From Proteus penneri (GTDB taxonomy: Bacteria; Pseudomonadota; Gammaproteobacteria; Enterobacterales; Enterobacteriaceae), in NCBI RefSeq assembly GCF_003144535.1, contig NZ_PHFJ01000014.1, positions 62,001 through 126,000 of the forward strand: 64,000 nt of DNA, given 5' to 3'. The notes under the pieces were generated by a model. That model worked only from the letters and a program-made list of their open reading frames with translations. It did no database searches and was not told where the DNA came from. Shown in pieces: positions 48,407 to 56,598 of this stretch. The translations under genes and the position numbers were made by a program. How positions within the stretch are numbered: position 1 is the first letter of the stretch; each line of letters begins with the position of its first letter.

Positions 48407-49024
48407 ATGTCAACGCAATATGGTTTTTACATTGATTCAAGTCGTTGCACCGGCTGCAAAACCTGTGAACTGGCGTGCAAGGATTTTAAAAATTTATCCC
48501 CTGAAGTCAATTTCCGCCGTATCTATGAATATGCCGGTGGTGATTGGACAGAGCAAGATGGTGTTTATACACAGAACGTTTTTGCTTATTACTTATCTAT
48601 TTCATGTAACCATTGTGACGATCCTGCTTGTGCAAAAGTTTGCCCAAGTGGTGCAATGCATAAACGTGAAGATGGTTTTGTTGTCGTTAATGAAGATATT
48701 TGTATCGGTTGTCGTTATTGTCACATGGCATGCCCTTATGGCGCACCACAATTTGATGAAGTTAAAGGTCATATGACCAAATGTGACGGTTGCTATGAAC
48801 GTGTAGCTGAAGGCAAAAAACCGATTTGTGTTGAGTCTTGTCCACTACGCGCATTAGATATGGCACCAATTGAAGAATTACGCGCTAAATACGGTGATTT
48901 AGCTGAAATTGCCCCACTTCCTTCAGCAAAATACACCAAGCCAAATATTGTCCTTAAATTAAATGCCAATAGCCGTCCTGTGGGTGATACCACCGGTCAT
49001 CTGGCAAACCCAGAGGAGGTGTAA
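48407..49024 (+). CDS. dmsB: DMSO reductase iron-sulfur subunit B
   Basis: This 205-residue electron-transfer subunit has four 4Fe-4S clusters. Cysteine groups are seen at CTGCKTCELACKD (residues 14-26), CNHCDDPACAKVCPSGAM, CIGCRYCHMACPYGAP and CDGCYERVAEGKKPICVESC. It passes electrons from DmsC to DmsA. It lies 11 bp after dmsA and one base before dmsC, clearly in one operon. The length matches the E. coli protein (205). Confidence 0.93.
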   Translation: MSTQYGFYIDSSRCTGCKTCELACKDFKNLSPEVNFRRIYEYAGGDWTEQDGVYTQNVFAYYLSISCNHCDDPACAKVCPSGAMHKREDGFVVVNEDICIGCRYCHMACPYGAPQFDEVKGHMTKCDGCYERVAEGKKPICVESCPLRALDMAPIEELRAKYGDLAEIAPLPSAKYTKPNIVLKLNANSRPVGDTTGHLANPEEV

Positions 49025-49025
49025 G

Positions 49026-49883
49026 ATGGTGGGATTGCATGAATGGCCACTGATGTTCTTTACAGTTATCGGTCAAAGTGTTGCTGGCGCTTTTATTATC
49101 ATGGGATGCGCTATTCTTTCGGGTAAACTCTCCGCAGAAATGAACCGAAAAGTACATTACAGCATGTTTGGACTCTGGGCATTAATGGGAATTGGCTTCC
49201 TATTATCTATGATGCATATGGGAACCCCATTACGCGCATTTAACTCATTACTTCGTCTTGGTCACTCATCATTAAGTAATGAAATAGCCAGCGGTTCAAT
49301 TTTCTTTGCCCTAGGGGGGATTTACTGGTTACTGGCTGTACTTAATAAAATGCCTGCTGCATTAGGCAAATTATGGGTCGCACTGGTTATGGTATTAGCC
49401 GCATTATTTATTATCGCGATCTCTCGTGTATACCAAATTGATACCGTGCCAACGTGGTATAACAGCTATACCACATTTAATTTTGTGCTGACAGCCTTTA
49501 TCAGTGGTCCTATTTTAGCAGCGCTCTTAATGCGCATTGCAGGCTTTAACTTAAACTGCGTTAGTGCATTGCCATTATTAAGTGTTATCGCAATTGTTGT
49601 GAGTGCGATTGTGGCAACATCACAAGGCTTTGAATTAGGCGCTATTCAAACCTCTGTGCAAAAAGCAGTAGATTTAGTCCCTAACTATGGTGCGCTAATG
49701 GGAATTAAATTAGTGGCTTTAGTCTTAGGCTTAAGTTGCTGGATTGCACCACTTCTGCGTAAAAATAACCCTTCTGTTGCTTTATTAGCATTGGGCTTTA
49801 TTTTAATGTTTGCCGGTGAGTTTATCGGACGCGGTGTATTCTATGGTTTACATATGACTGTCGGTATGGCGGTGGTTGGTTAA
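49026..49883 (+). CDS. dmsC: DMSO reductase membrane anchor subunit C
   Basis: This 285-residue membrane protein has eight predicted TM helices. It starts at MVGLHEWPLMFFTVIGQSVAG after GAGGAGGTGTAAG, and contains GIGFLLSMMHMGTPLRAFNSLLRLGHSSLSNE, the menaquinol-site region of the family. It anchors DmsAB to the membrane and oxidises menaquinol. Start 49026 is used because an upstream ATG would overlap dmsB by 60 bases. Confidence 0.9.
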   Translation: MVGLHEWPLMFFTVIGQSVAGAFIIMGCAILSGKLSAEMNRKVHYSMFGLWALMGIGFLLSMMHMGTPLRAFNSLLRLGHSSLSNEIASGSIFFALGGIYWLLAVLNKMPAALGKLWVALVMVLAALFIIAISRVYQIDTVPTWYNSYTTFNFVLTAFISGPILAALLMRIAGFNLNCVSALPLLSVIAIVVSAIVATSQGFELGAIQTSVQKAVDLVPNYGALMGIKLVALVLGLSCWIAPLLRKNNPSVALLALGFILMFAGEFIGRGVFYGLHMTVGMAVVG

Positions 49884-49900
49884 TTAAAAACGCTGCCTTT

Positions 49901-49960
49901 AAACCGCTGTAATAGTTAAAAAGCCCGCACTTTTTATCTGTTATGGCGGTTTTCCTTTTA
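49901..49960 (+). terminator. Hairpin after dmsC
   Basis: AAACCGCTGTAATAG (from 49901) pairs imperfectly with CTGTTATGGCGGTTT (ending about 49952), followed by CCTTTTAT. It lies between dmsC and dmsD and may lower dmsD expression. Confidence 0.45.
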
Positions 49961-50057
49961 TATTGCGGTATCACTCTTTTTTAATCTTCGTCATTATGTT
50001 TAGATAGAAAATCGCATATAGTAAAGACAATAAATCTAAGCGGATTATAAAAATATT

Positions 50058-50669
50058 ATGGAACAACAACTTATTACTGATATTTCTCTCACTGCCCGTA
50101 TTTTAGGTGCTGCGTTTTATTATGCGCCTACTGAGAAAAGTGACATTGTCGAGCTGCTGTCGAGTCAAAAGTGGGTTGAAGAATGGCCATATGGCAATGA
50201 GGAAGAAAAGCAGCGCATTGCTAGCCTTCTTTCACAAACCACATTGGCAGAAGAAACTTTAGCACAAGCATATCAACGTTTATTTATCGGCCCTTACGCA
50301 CTACCTGCGCCACCTTGGGGCTCGGTTTACCTTGATCATGAAAATGTATTATTCGGTAACTCAACATTAGATTTACGCGAATGGATGCTAGAAAATGGTA
50401 TTGATATTGCGTTAACTCAAAATGAGCCGGAAGATCACTTTGGTTTAATGGTGATGATGGTAGCTTGGATTGCAGAAACTCGTCCTGAAAAGCTCAATGA
50501 GCTATTAGCCGAACACCTTCTGCCGTGGGCTTATCGTTATTTAGAAAAGTTATCTTTACAAGGGGCATTCCCTTATTACGAAGGTTTAGCCATGTTGGCG
50601 ACATTAACGCTCAAAAGTTGGCAATCGCAGTTAAATGTGACCCCTGCTGAAAAACAGTTATTTTGTTGA
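50058..50669 (+). CDS. dmsD: Tat proofreading chaperone DmsD (TorD family)
   Basis: This 203-residue all-helical TorD-family chaperone binds the DmsA twin-arginine leader and guides cofactor loading. The family's conserved pocket is visible as QRLFIGPYALPAPPWGSVYLD (about residues 73-93), with EPEDHFGLMVMMVAW following. The position after dmsABC supports DmsD rather than another TorD relative. Length equals the E. coli protein (204). Confidence 0.87.
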   Translation: MEQQLITDISLTARILGAAFYYAPTEKSDIVELLSSQKWVEEWPYGNEEEKQRIASLLSQTTLAEETLAQAYQRLFIGPYALPAPPWGSVYLDHENVLFGNSTLDLREWMLENGIDIALTQNEPEDHFGLMVMMVAWIAETRPEKLNELLAEHLLPWAYRYLEKLSLQGAFPYYEGLAMLATLTLKSWQSQLNVTPAEKQLFC

Positions 50670-50693
50670 TTTACAATAGACCATAAAAATGTG

Positions 50694-50735
50694 AAGCCCT
50701 AAAGACGGAAAAAACTCTCGCTTTTAGGGCTTTGA
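50694..50735. terminator. Bidirectional terminator
   Basis: AAGCCCTAAAG (50694-50704) pairs with CTTTTAGGGCTT (50721-50732), allowing one mismatch, with T-rich flanks, between dmsD and the convergent deaminase gene. Confidence 0.75.
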
Positions 50736-50755
50736 TATATAAATAGTTAACGTTC

Positions 50756-51217
50756 TTAAGATTGTTTCGACCAAAATTGATAAAGCCTAGGTTGTGTTTC
50801 ATCTTCGGTTTTTATCTGTGTAAATTGAAGGCCTTCTTGTTGTTCTGGCGCCTTTCTTAATGCTTTAGCAATGCTGGCTGTTGATAGTCCGTAAGGCTCG
50901 GCATCCTCATTAGAATAGGCATAAAAAATCTTAGAAATCCCCGCCATGCGCATAGCGGCAAGACACATTGGACAAGGTTGTCCACTGGCATAAACAATAC
51001 AATCATCTAACTTTGTTCGCCCTAATACTTTACCAGCTTCCCGTAATGCTAATAATTCAGCATGAGCAGTGGGATCATTTGTCGTTACTATTTGATTGAC
51101 TGCACTTGCAATTACTTGACCATTATTCACAATGACCGCGCCAAATGGCCTTCCCCCCACTTTCACATTATCCATTGCCAGCGATATGGCTTGTTGTATA
51201 AATTGATTATCTGACAT
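50756..51217 (-). CDS. CMP/dCMP-type nucleoside deaminase, guanine deaminase-like
   Basis: This 153-residue zinc hydrolase has the active-site signature TAHAELLAL (about residues 50-58, catalytic Glu) and the zinc cysteines in GQPCPMCLAAMRMAG (about 82-96). Size and motif fit a free-base deaminase such as GuaD better than TadA, which has its own conserved tRNA-binding tail. The start codon overlaps the stop of the ankyrin gene by one base (TAATG), so the two are co-translated. Confidence 0.83.
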   Translation of the reverse strand: MSDNQFIQQAISLAMDNVKVGGRPFGAVIVNNGQVIASAVNQIVTTNDPTAHAELLALREAGKVLGRTKLDDCIVYASGQPCPMCLAAMRMAGISKIFYAYSNEDAEPYGLSTASIAKALRKAPEQQEGLQFTQIKTEDETQPRLYQFWSKQS

Positions 51218-51903
51218 TATTTTGCCCCCGCTTTTTCAAGTATATTAGCGATGTTTGTATAGCCTTTATCTTTAGCTAAGGTTAATGGTGTGTGGCCAGA
51301 GCCATCGGCGAGGTTAACGTTAGCTCCACCTTCAATAAGTAAAGTCACAATCTCTTCATATTTTTTGCTACCATCACCTAAAATAATAGCTTCGATTAAA
51401 GCCGTCCAACCTAAACGATTAATATGATCAACATCCACACCCGCATCAATTAATGTTTTTACCGTTTTTACATGTCCTCGCTCAGAAGCTGGAATTAATG
51501 CTGTTCCACCATAACGATTAACACTTTTAAGAGAAGCACCATGTGATAACGTTAATTCTAAGATCTCCTGCAACCCTCTCGCTCCCGAATAAAGATAAGG
51601 TGAATCTTGAATCGCATCACGAGCATTAACATCGGCACCTTGTTCAATCAGATATTTTGCAACCTCAATTTGGTTAGCATGTGTGGCAGCCATTAAAGGA
51701 GTGCGCAATTTTAGATCTCGTTGTTCTATATTAGCACCTTGTTCTATCTGACGTTTCAATTCAGATAAATTTCCCTCTTGTGCCAATGTAACCAGATATG
51801 CTTTATCAGAATTAGCCATCACTTTAACCATAAAGATAGATGAAATTATTAATAGGCTTAAGAAGTATAAAAACCATTTGCTCTTTAAATAGAGAGTATT
51901 CAT
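51217..51903 (-). CDS. Exported ankyrin-repeat protein
   Basis: This 228-residue protein has an N-terminal signal or anchor helix (FLYFLSLLIISSIFMVKVMA) and about five ankyrin repeats. The clearest are RTPLMAATHANQIEVAKYLIEQGADVN, GTALIPASERGHVKTVKTLIDAGVDV and HTPLTLAKDKGYTNIANILEKAG. It is probably periplasmic and a protein-binding scaffold. It overlaps the downstream deaminase gene by one base, although a periplasmic protein and a cytosolic enzyme make an unusual pair. Confidence 0.85.
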   Translation of the reverse strand: MNTLYLKSKWFLYFLSLLIISSIFMVKVMANSDKAYLVTLAQEGNLSELKRQIEQGANIEQRDLKLRTPLMAATHANQIEVAKYLIEQGADVNARDAIQDSPYLYSGARGLQEILELTLSHGASLKSVNRYGGTALIPASERGHVKTVKTLIDAGVDVDHINRLGWTALIEAIILGDGSKKYEEIVTLLIEGGANVNLADGSGHTPLTLAKDKGYTNIANILEKAGAK

Positions 51904-52030
51904 TCAATATCTCCTAGAAAATGCTAATTTTGACTTACTTAATTAGCATACTATTTGAACTCATAATTATATCTAACAAAGCGATGACATTATTTCAACA
52001 AATCAACAGGTAATTAACTGCCTATCAAGG

Positions 52031-52053
52031 CATTTTTATACTTTTTTTACACT
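52031..52053 (+). promoter_or_regulatory. KdpE operator of the kdp promoter
   Basis: CATTTTTATACTTTTTTTAC followed by AC is essentially identical to the KdpE-binding sequence upstream of E. coli kdpFABC as I remember it, and stands in the same place, about 100 bp before kdpF. It implies induction by KdpDE at low K+ or osmotic upshift. Confidence 0.75.
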
Positions 52054-52131
52054 TCCCCTATCTCTTTTATCAACATCTTTACAGACCTTTAATTACGCTT
52101 ACTGAATCTAAATAGATGAAGGATAGTTCTA

Positions 52132-52215
52132 ATGTTGATATTTGGTGCTGTGACGTTAGTTATTTTGCTCACTGCTTATCTTATCTATGTGTTATTTAAC
52201 GCAGAGGCATTTTAA
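52132..52215 (+). CDS. kdpF: K+-transporting ATPase small subunit KdpF
   Basis: This 27-residue single-TM peptide ([20 protein letters not shown] then LFNAEAF) has AAGGATAG in front. KdpF stabilises the KdpFABC complex in the inner membrane, and this length and position (two bases before kdpA) match the family. It is shorter than usual automatic gene-calling limits, so it is easily missed. Confidence 0.87.
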   Translation: MLIFGAVTLVILLTAYLIYVLFNAEAF

Positions 52216-52217
52216 AA

Positions 52218-53921
52218 ATGGCAACAACAATGTTGATATATCTTGCTGTTTTTCTAATTACATTATTTGTGATAGGAAAAATGCTTGGGCATTATTTAGC
52301 TCGCCTTATCGAAGGTGATTTACCTCATTGGATTACTCAAACTGAACATGTTATTTGGCGTTGCTGTGGTTTCAAGCCCGCAGGCAAAGCAATCCAACCG
52401 ATGAACTGGTATCACTATATGCTCGCCCTACTTATTTTTAATTTAATGGGCGCAATTCTATTATTTGTCACACTGCTTAACCAAGGCTATTTACCTTTAA
52501 ATCCTCAATTTGCCCCTAATATGAATTGGGATTTAGCGTTCAATACCACAATTAGCTTTGTCACAAATACTAATTGGCAAGCGTATAGCGGTGAAACGGC
52601 TGTCAGCTATTTAAGCCAAATGACGGGGCTTGCAGTGCAAAACTTCTTATCTGCAACAACAGGTATAGCTGTCGCTTTTGTTTTAATTAGAGCGCTAACA
52701 CAGTCATCTTGTACTTCATTAGGCAATGCTTGGGTTGATATTGGACGCATTACATTATATGTCCTACTCCCTTTATCTATTATTTGGTCACTGTTATTTG
52801 TCAGCCAAGGTGTGATACAAAACTTTCACCCAGCACTATTAAGTCAAGGCCTTGATGGGCAACAACAATGGTTACCAATGGGGCCTGTTGCGTCTCAAGA
52901 AGCAATTAAGTTATTAGGCACAAATGGCGGTGGTTATTTTGCGGCAAACTCTGCACATCCTTATGAAAATCCAACTTCATTAAGTAACTTCTTACAAATA
53001 CTCGCTATTTTTCTTATTCCTACTGCCTTATGTTTTGCCTTTGGTCGTTTAAGTGGAACACAACGGCAAGGCCATACCTTGCTTTGGGCTATGACGTTAA
53101 TTTTCATTGTTGCTGTTAGTGTGATCACTTGGGCTGAATGGCAAGGAAATCCAGAATTTATCTTTGCGGGTACAGATAGTTCGTTGAATATGGAAGGTAA
53201 AGAAACACGCTTTGGCATTATAGGTAGCGCTATTTTTGTTGCCGTCACAACAGCGGCATCTTGTGGTGCTGTTAATGCGATGCATGACTCACTAACAGCA
53301 TTAGGTGGCATGGTACCAATGTGGTTAATGCAAACAGGCGAAGTAGTATTTGGCGGTGTAGGATCAGGATTTTACGGCATGATCCTCTATGTGTTATTAG
53401 CTGTATTTATCGCTGGATTAATGGTTGGTCGTGCGCCGGAATATCTCGGTAAAAAGATTGGTGTTGCTGAAATGAAATGGGTAGCTGTTGCCATTTTAAT
53501 TTCTCCAGCCGTTGTTTTATTAGGTACAACTCTCGCTTTATTTACTGATGTTGGTCGTGAAGCCATTTTAAACCCAGGTCCTCATGGCTTTAGCGAAGTG
53601 TTATATGCTTTTACTTCTGCTGCGAACAATAACGGTAGTGCTTTTGCAGGACTCAATGTTAATTCACCTTTTTATAATCTGTTATTAGGTATCGCAATGC
53701 TCATTGGTCGCTTTGGTGTCATGTTACCTGTTTTAGCTATCGCAGGTAGTTTAGCCGTGAAAAAGCGTCAGCCAGAAAGCTTGGCAACACTCTCTACCAC
53801 TTCACCGCTATTTATTTTGTTATTGATCCTCACTGTATTAATGATCGGCGCTTTGACTTTTGTTCCGGCATTAGCCCTTGGCCCTATTGCAGAACACTTA
53901 CAGCTGTTTTGGGCGAAATAA
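52218..53921 (+). CDS. kdpA: K+-transporting ATPase potassium-binding subunit A
   Basis: This 567-residue membrane protein of the SKT channel superfamily has about ten TM segments. Selectivity-filter and cavity regions are visible as [21 protein letters not shown] and [20 protein letters not shown]. It selects and passes K+ to KdpB. Length is close to the E. coli protein (557). It sits in kdpFABCDE, 11 bases before the kdpB start. Confidence 0.93.
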   Translation: MATTMLIYLAVFLITLFVIGKMLGHYLARLIEGDLPHWITQTEHVIWRCCGFKPAGKAIQPMNWYHYMLALLIFNLMGAILLFVTLLNQGYLPLNPQFAPNMNWDLAFNTTISFVTNTNWQAYSGETAVSYLSQMTGLAVQNFLSATTGIAVAFVLIRALTQSSCTSLGNAWVDIGRITLYVLLPLSIIWSLLFVSQGVIQNFHPALLSQGLDGQQQWLPMGPVASQEAIKLLGTNGGGYFAANSAHPYENPTSLSNFLQILAIFLIPTALCFAFGRLSGTQRQGHTLLWAMTLIFIVAVSVITWAEWQGNPEFIFAGTDSSLNMEGKETRFGIIGSAIFVAVTTAASCGAVNAMHDSLTALGGMVPMWLMQTGEVVFGGVGSGFYGMILYVLLAVFIAGLMVGRAPEYLGKKIGVAEMKWVAVAILISPAVVLLGTTLALFTDVGREAILNPGPHGFSEVLYAFTSAANNNGSAFAGLNVNSPFYNLLLGIAMLIGRFGVMLPVLAIAGSLAVKKRQPESLATLSTTSPLFILLLILTVLMIGALTFVPALALGPIAEHLQLFWAK

Positions 53922-53932
53922 GGAAACGTATC

Positions 53933-55990
53933 ATGAAAACAACTCAACTATTTGATAAAAAAACCGTGATATCGGCTTTCTTTGATGCGATAAAAAAATG
54001 TACACCTCAAGCGCAATGGCGTAACCCGGTGATGTTTATTGTTTATGTTGGCGCGCTTTTAACGACCAGTATTTGGATTGCTTCATTATTAGGTTATTTC
54101 CCTGATGATAATCACTTTACTTTACAAGTAATGTTTTGGTTATGGGTAACATTGTTATTTGCCAATTTTGCTGAGTCATTAGCAGAAAGTCGAAGCAAAG
54201 CACAAGCTGCTAGCTTACGTGGCGCTAAACGACAATCTAAAGCAGTACGTTTACATCACGCTGACATCAATGCACCGAAAGAAACCGTTGATTCTTTCTC
54301 ATTACATAAAGGTGATATTGTTTTAGTTAACTCGGGTGAAGTTATTCCTTGTGATGGTGAAGTCATAGAAGGTGGTGCCTCTGTTGATGAAAGTGCGATT
54401 ACGGGCGAATCAGCACCCGTGATCCGTGAGTCAGGTGGTGATTTTTCTTCTGTGACTGGCGGTACTCGAGTATTGTCCGATTGGCTAATTATTCGCTGTA
54501 CTGCTGAGGCAGGTAATTCATTTCTCGACCGTATGATTGGAATGGTAGAAGGTGCGAAGCGTAGAAAAACGCCGAATGAAGTTGCTTTAACTATCTTATT
54601 AACAGCCCTGACACTTATTTTCTTATTGGCGTGCGTTACTCTTTATCCATTCAGTGTGTTTGCTGTCGAGTTTCAAGGACATGGCGATATTATTTCCGTT
54701 GTCACTTTAATCGCTTTATTAGTGTGTCTTATTCCCACTACGATTGGCGGTTTACTTTCATCAATTGGTGTGGCAGGCATGAGCCGAATGCTTGACGCCA
54801 ATGTGATTGCAACCAGTGGGCGAGCGGTTGAGGCCGCAGGTGATGTTGATGTCTTACTGCTTGATAAAACAGGCACAATTACACTGGGTAATCGACAAGC
54901 TTCTCGTTTTATCCCTCTTTCAGGTATTAGTGAAAAACAGCTCGCCGATGCGGCACAGCTAAGCTCACTTGCAGATGAAACGCCTGAAGGTAGAAGCATT
55001 GTGATCCTCGCTAAACAGCGTTTTAATTTGCGCGAACGTGATTTAGCGTCAATTGGAGCGTCTTTTATTCCCTTTTCTGCAATGACAAGAATGAGCGGCG
55101 TTAATTTAGGAGAGCGCTTGATCCGCAAAGGCTCCGTTGATGCTATTCGTCGTCATATTGAAGTCAGTCATGGCCATTTTCCTGATGAAGTCACCGCGAT
55201 AGTCGAACAAGTCGCCAGAACGGGTGGGACACCGCTGGTGGTAGTTGAAAATCAGAAAATCTTAGGTGTTGTTGAACTTAAAGATATTGTGAAAGGTGGA
55301 ATTAAAGAGCGCTTTGCTCAACTTCGCCAAATGGGGATAAAAACCGTCATGATCACGGGTGATAATCATCTTACGGCTGCAGCTATCGCAGCAGAGTCTG
55401 GTGTAGATGATTTTCTGGCTGAAGCAACACCTGAGGCAAAATTAGCATTAATTCGTCAATATCAATCAGAAGGTCGATTAGTTGCAATGACAGGTGATGG
55501 TACTAATGATGCCCCTGCATTAGCACAAGCCGATGTTGCTGTTGCGATGAACTCAGGTACTCAAGCCGCCAAAGAAGCAGGCAATATGGTTGATTTAGAC
55601 TCTAATCCAACAAAATTAATCGAAGTTGTACATATCGGTAAACAAATGCTAATGACACGAGGCGCTTTAACAACATTTAGTATTTCCAACGATATTGCTA
55701 AATACTTCGCTATTATTCCAGCTGCTTTTGCTGTCACCTATCCACAGCTCAACATGCTTAATATCATGAACTTACATTCACCCGCATCTGCAATGCTATC
55801 TGCGGTTATTTTTAACGCCTTAATTATTATCTTTTTGATCCCTCTTGCTCTTAAAGGTGTTCATTATCGTCCTGTCTCTGCGCACTCATTATTGCGTCGT
55901 AACCTCTCTTTATACGGGATCAGTGGATTATTAGTCCCTTTTATTGGCATTAAAATCATCGATATGATCTTAGCGTTTATTGGGTTTTAA
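53933..55990 (+). CDS. kdpB: K+-transporting P-type ATPase subunit B
   Basis: This 685-residue P-type ATPase has the TGES-like motif [15 protein letters not shown], phosphorylation site [12 protein letters not shown] with Asp near residue 310, the KGS-type nucleotide loop [13 protein letters not shown], and the hinge [17 protein letters not shown]. It energises K+ uptake by KdpA. Start 53933 has AAGGAA placed well ahead. Intact, unlike kdpC. Confidence 0.93.
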   Translation: MKTTQLFDKKTVISAFFDAIKKCTPQAQWRNPVMFIVYVGALLTTSIWIASLLGYFPDDNHFTLQVMFWLWVTLLFANFAESLAESRSKAQAASLRGAKRQSKAVRLHHADINAPKETVDSFSLHKGDIVLVNSGEVIPCDGEVIEGGASVDESAITGESAPVIRESGGDFSSVTGGTRVLSDWLIIRCTAEAGNSFLDRMIGMVEGAKRRKTPNEVALTILLTALTLIFLLACVTLYPFSVFAVEFQGHGDIISVVTLIALLVCLIPTTIGGLLSSIGVAGMSRMLDANVIATSGRAVEAAGDVDVLLLDKTGTITLGNRQASRFIPLSGISEKQLADAAQLSSLADETPEGRSIVILAKQRFNLRERDLASIGASFIPFSAMTRMSGVNLGERLIRKGSVDAIRRHIEVSHGHFPDEVTAIVEQVARTGGTPLVVVENQKILGVVELKDIVKGGIKERFAQLRQMGIKTVMITGDNHLTAAAIAAESGVDDFLAEATPEAKLALIRQYQSEGRLVAMTGDGTNDAPALAQADVAVAMNSGTQAAKEAGNMVDLDSNPTKLIEVVHIGKQMLMTRGALTTFSISNDIAKYFAIIPAAFAVTYPQLNMLNIMNLHSPASAMLSAVIFNALIIIFLIPLALKGVHYRPVSAHSLLRRNLSLYGISGLLVPFIGIKIIDMILAFIGF

Positions 55991-56000
55991 GGAGTTCTAT

Positions 56001-56597
56001 ATGCATCTATTTCGTTCATCATTAGTGATGTTATTATTACTCACACTAATAACCGGACTCGCTTATCCTTTGTTTGTTACAGGATTAGCCAACCTTATTT
56101 TTCCATGGCAAGCGAACGGCTCACTGATTTATCAAGATAATAAACTTATTGGTTCTGAGTTGATTGGGCAACAATTTACGCGGGATGATTATTTTAAAAG
56201 TCGCCCATCAATGACGTCCGAAATGCCCTATAACAGCATGGCATCAGGTGCCAGCCAACTAGCAACATCAAATCCATTATTACTTAATGAGATAACTCAA
56301 CGTATTCAAATATGAAAGAAAGCAACGCATAATCAACATGTTGTTCCTGTTGATTTAGTCACAGCATCAGGAAGTGGACTTGATCCTCATATTTCATTAC
56401 AAGCAGCTTATTATCAAATTGAAAATATTGCTTATTCTCGCCAACTCACTAAAAATGAAATTAAGCAGTTAATAAAAGACAATACTACATCACCGCTGAT
56501 GTCATTTATGGGTGACCCTGTTGTGAATGTATTTATGCTAAATCAAGCACTTGATAAATTAAGTGCAGAAAAGCAGCAAAAAGTGAGTACTCAATAA
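56001..56597 (+). pseudogene. kdpC: kdpC interrupted by an in-frame TGA
   Basis: The gene starts normally (MHLFRSSLVMLLLLTLITG, a TM anchor, with AAGGAG ahead). It reads QFTRDDYFKSRPSMTSEMPY and then hits TGA at 56313-56315, codon 105. The same frame continues unbroken with VVPVDLVTASGSGLDPHISL and FMGDPVVNVFMLNQALDKL to TAA at 56597. The full product would be 198 residues (E. coli 190). The stop most simply comes from a TGG-to-TGA change. KdpC is required for the pump, so Kdp activity may be lost. It may also be a sequencing error. Confidence 0.85.
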
Positions 56598-56598
56598 A

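Noticed and set aside
56313-56315. TGA in kdpC as selenocysteine or programmed readthrough
   Set aside because: KdpC is not a selenoprotein family, and no SECIS-like hairpin was noticed right after the codon. A nonsense change or sequencing error is simpler.
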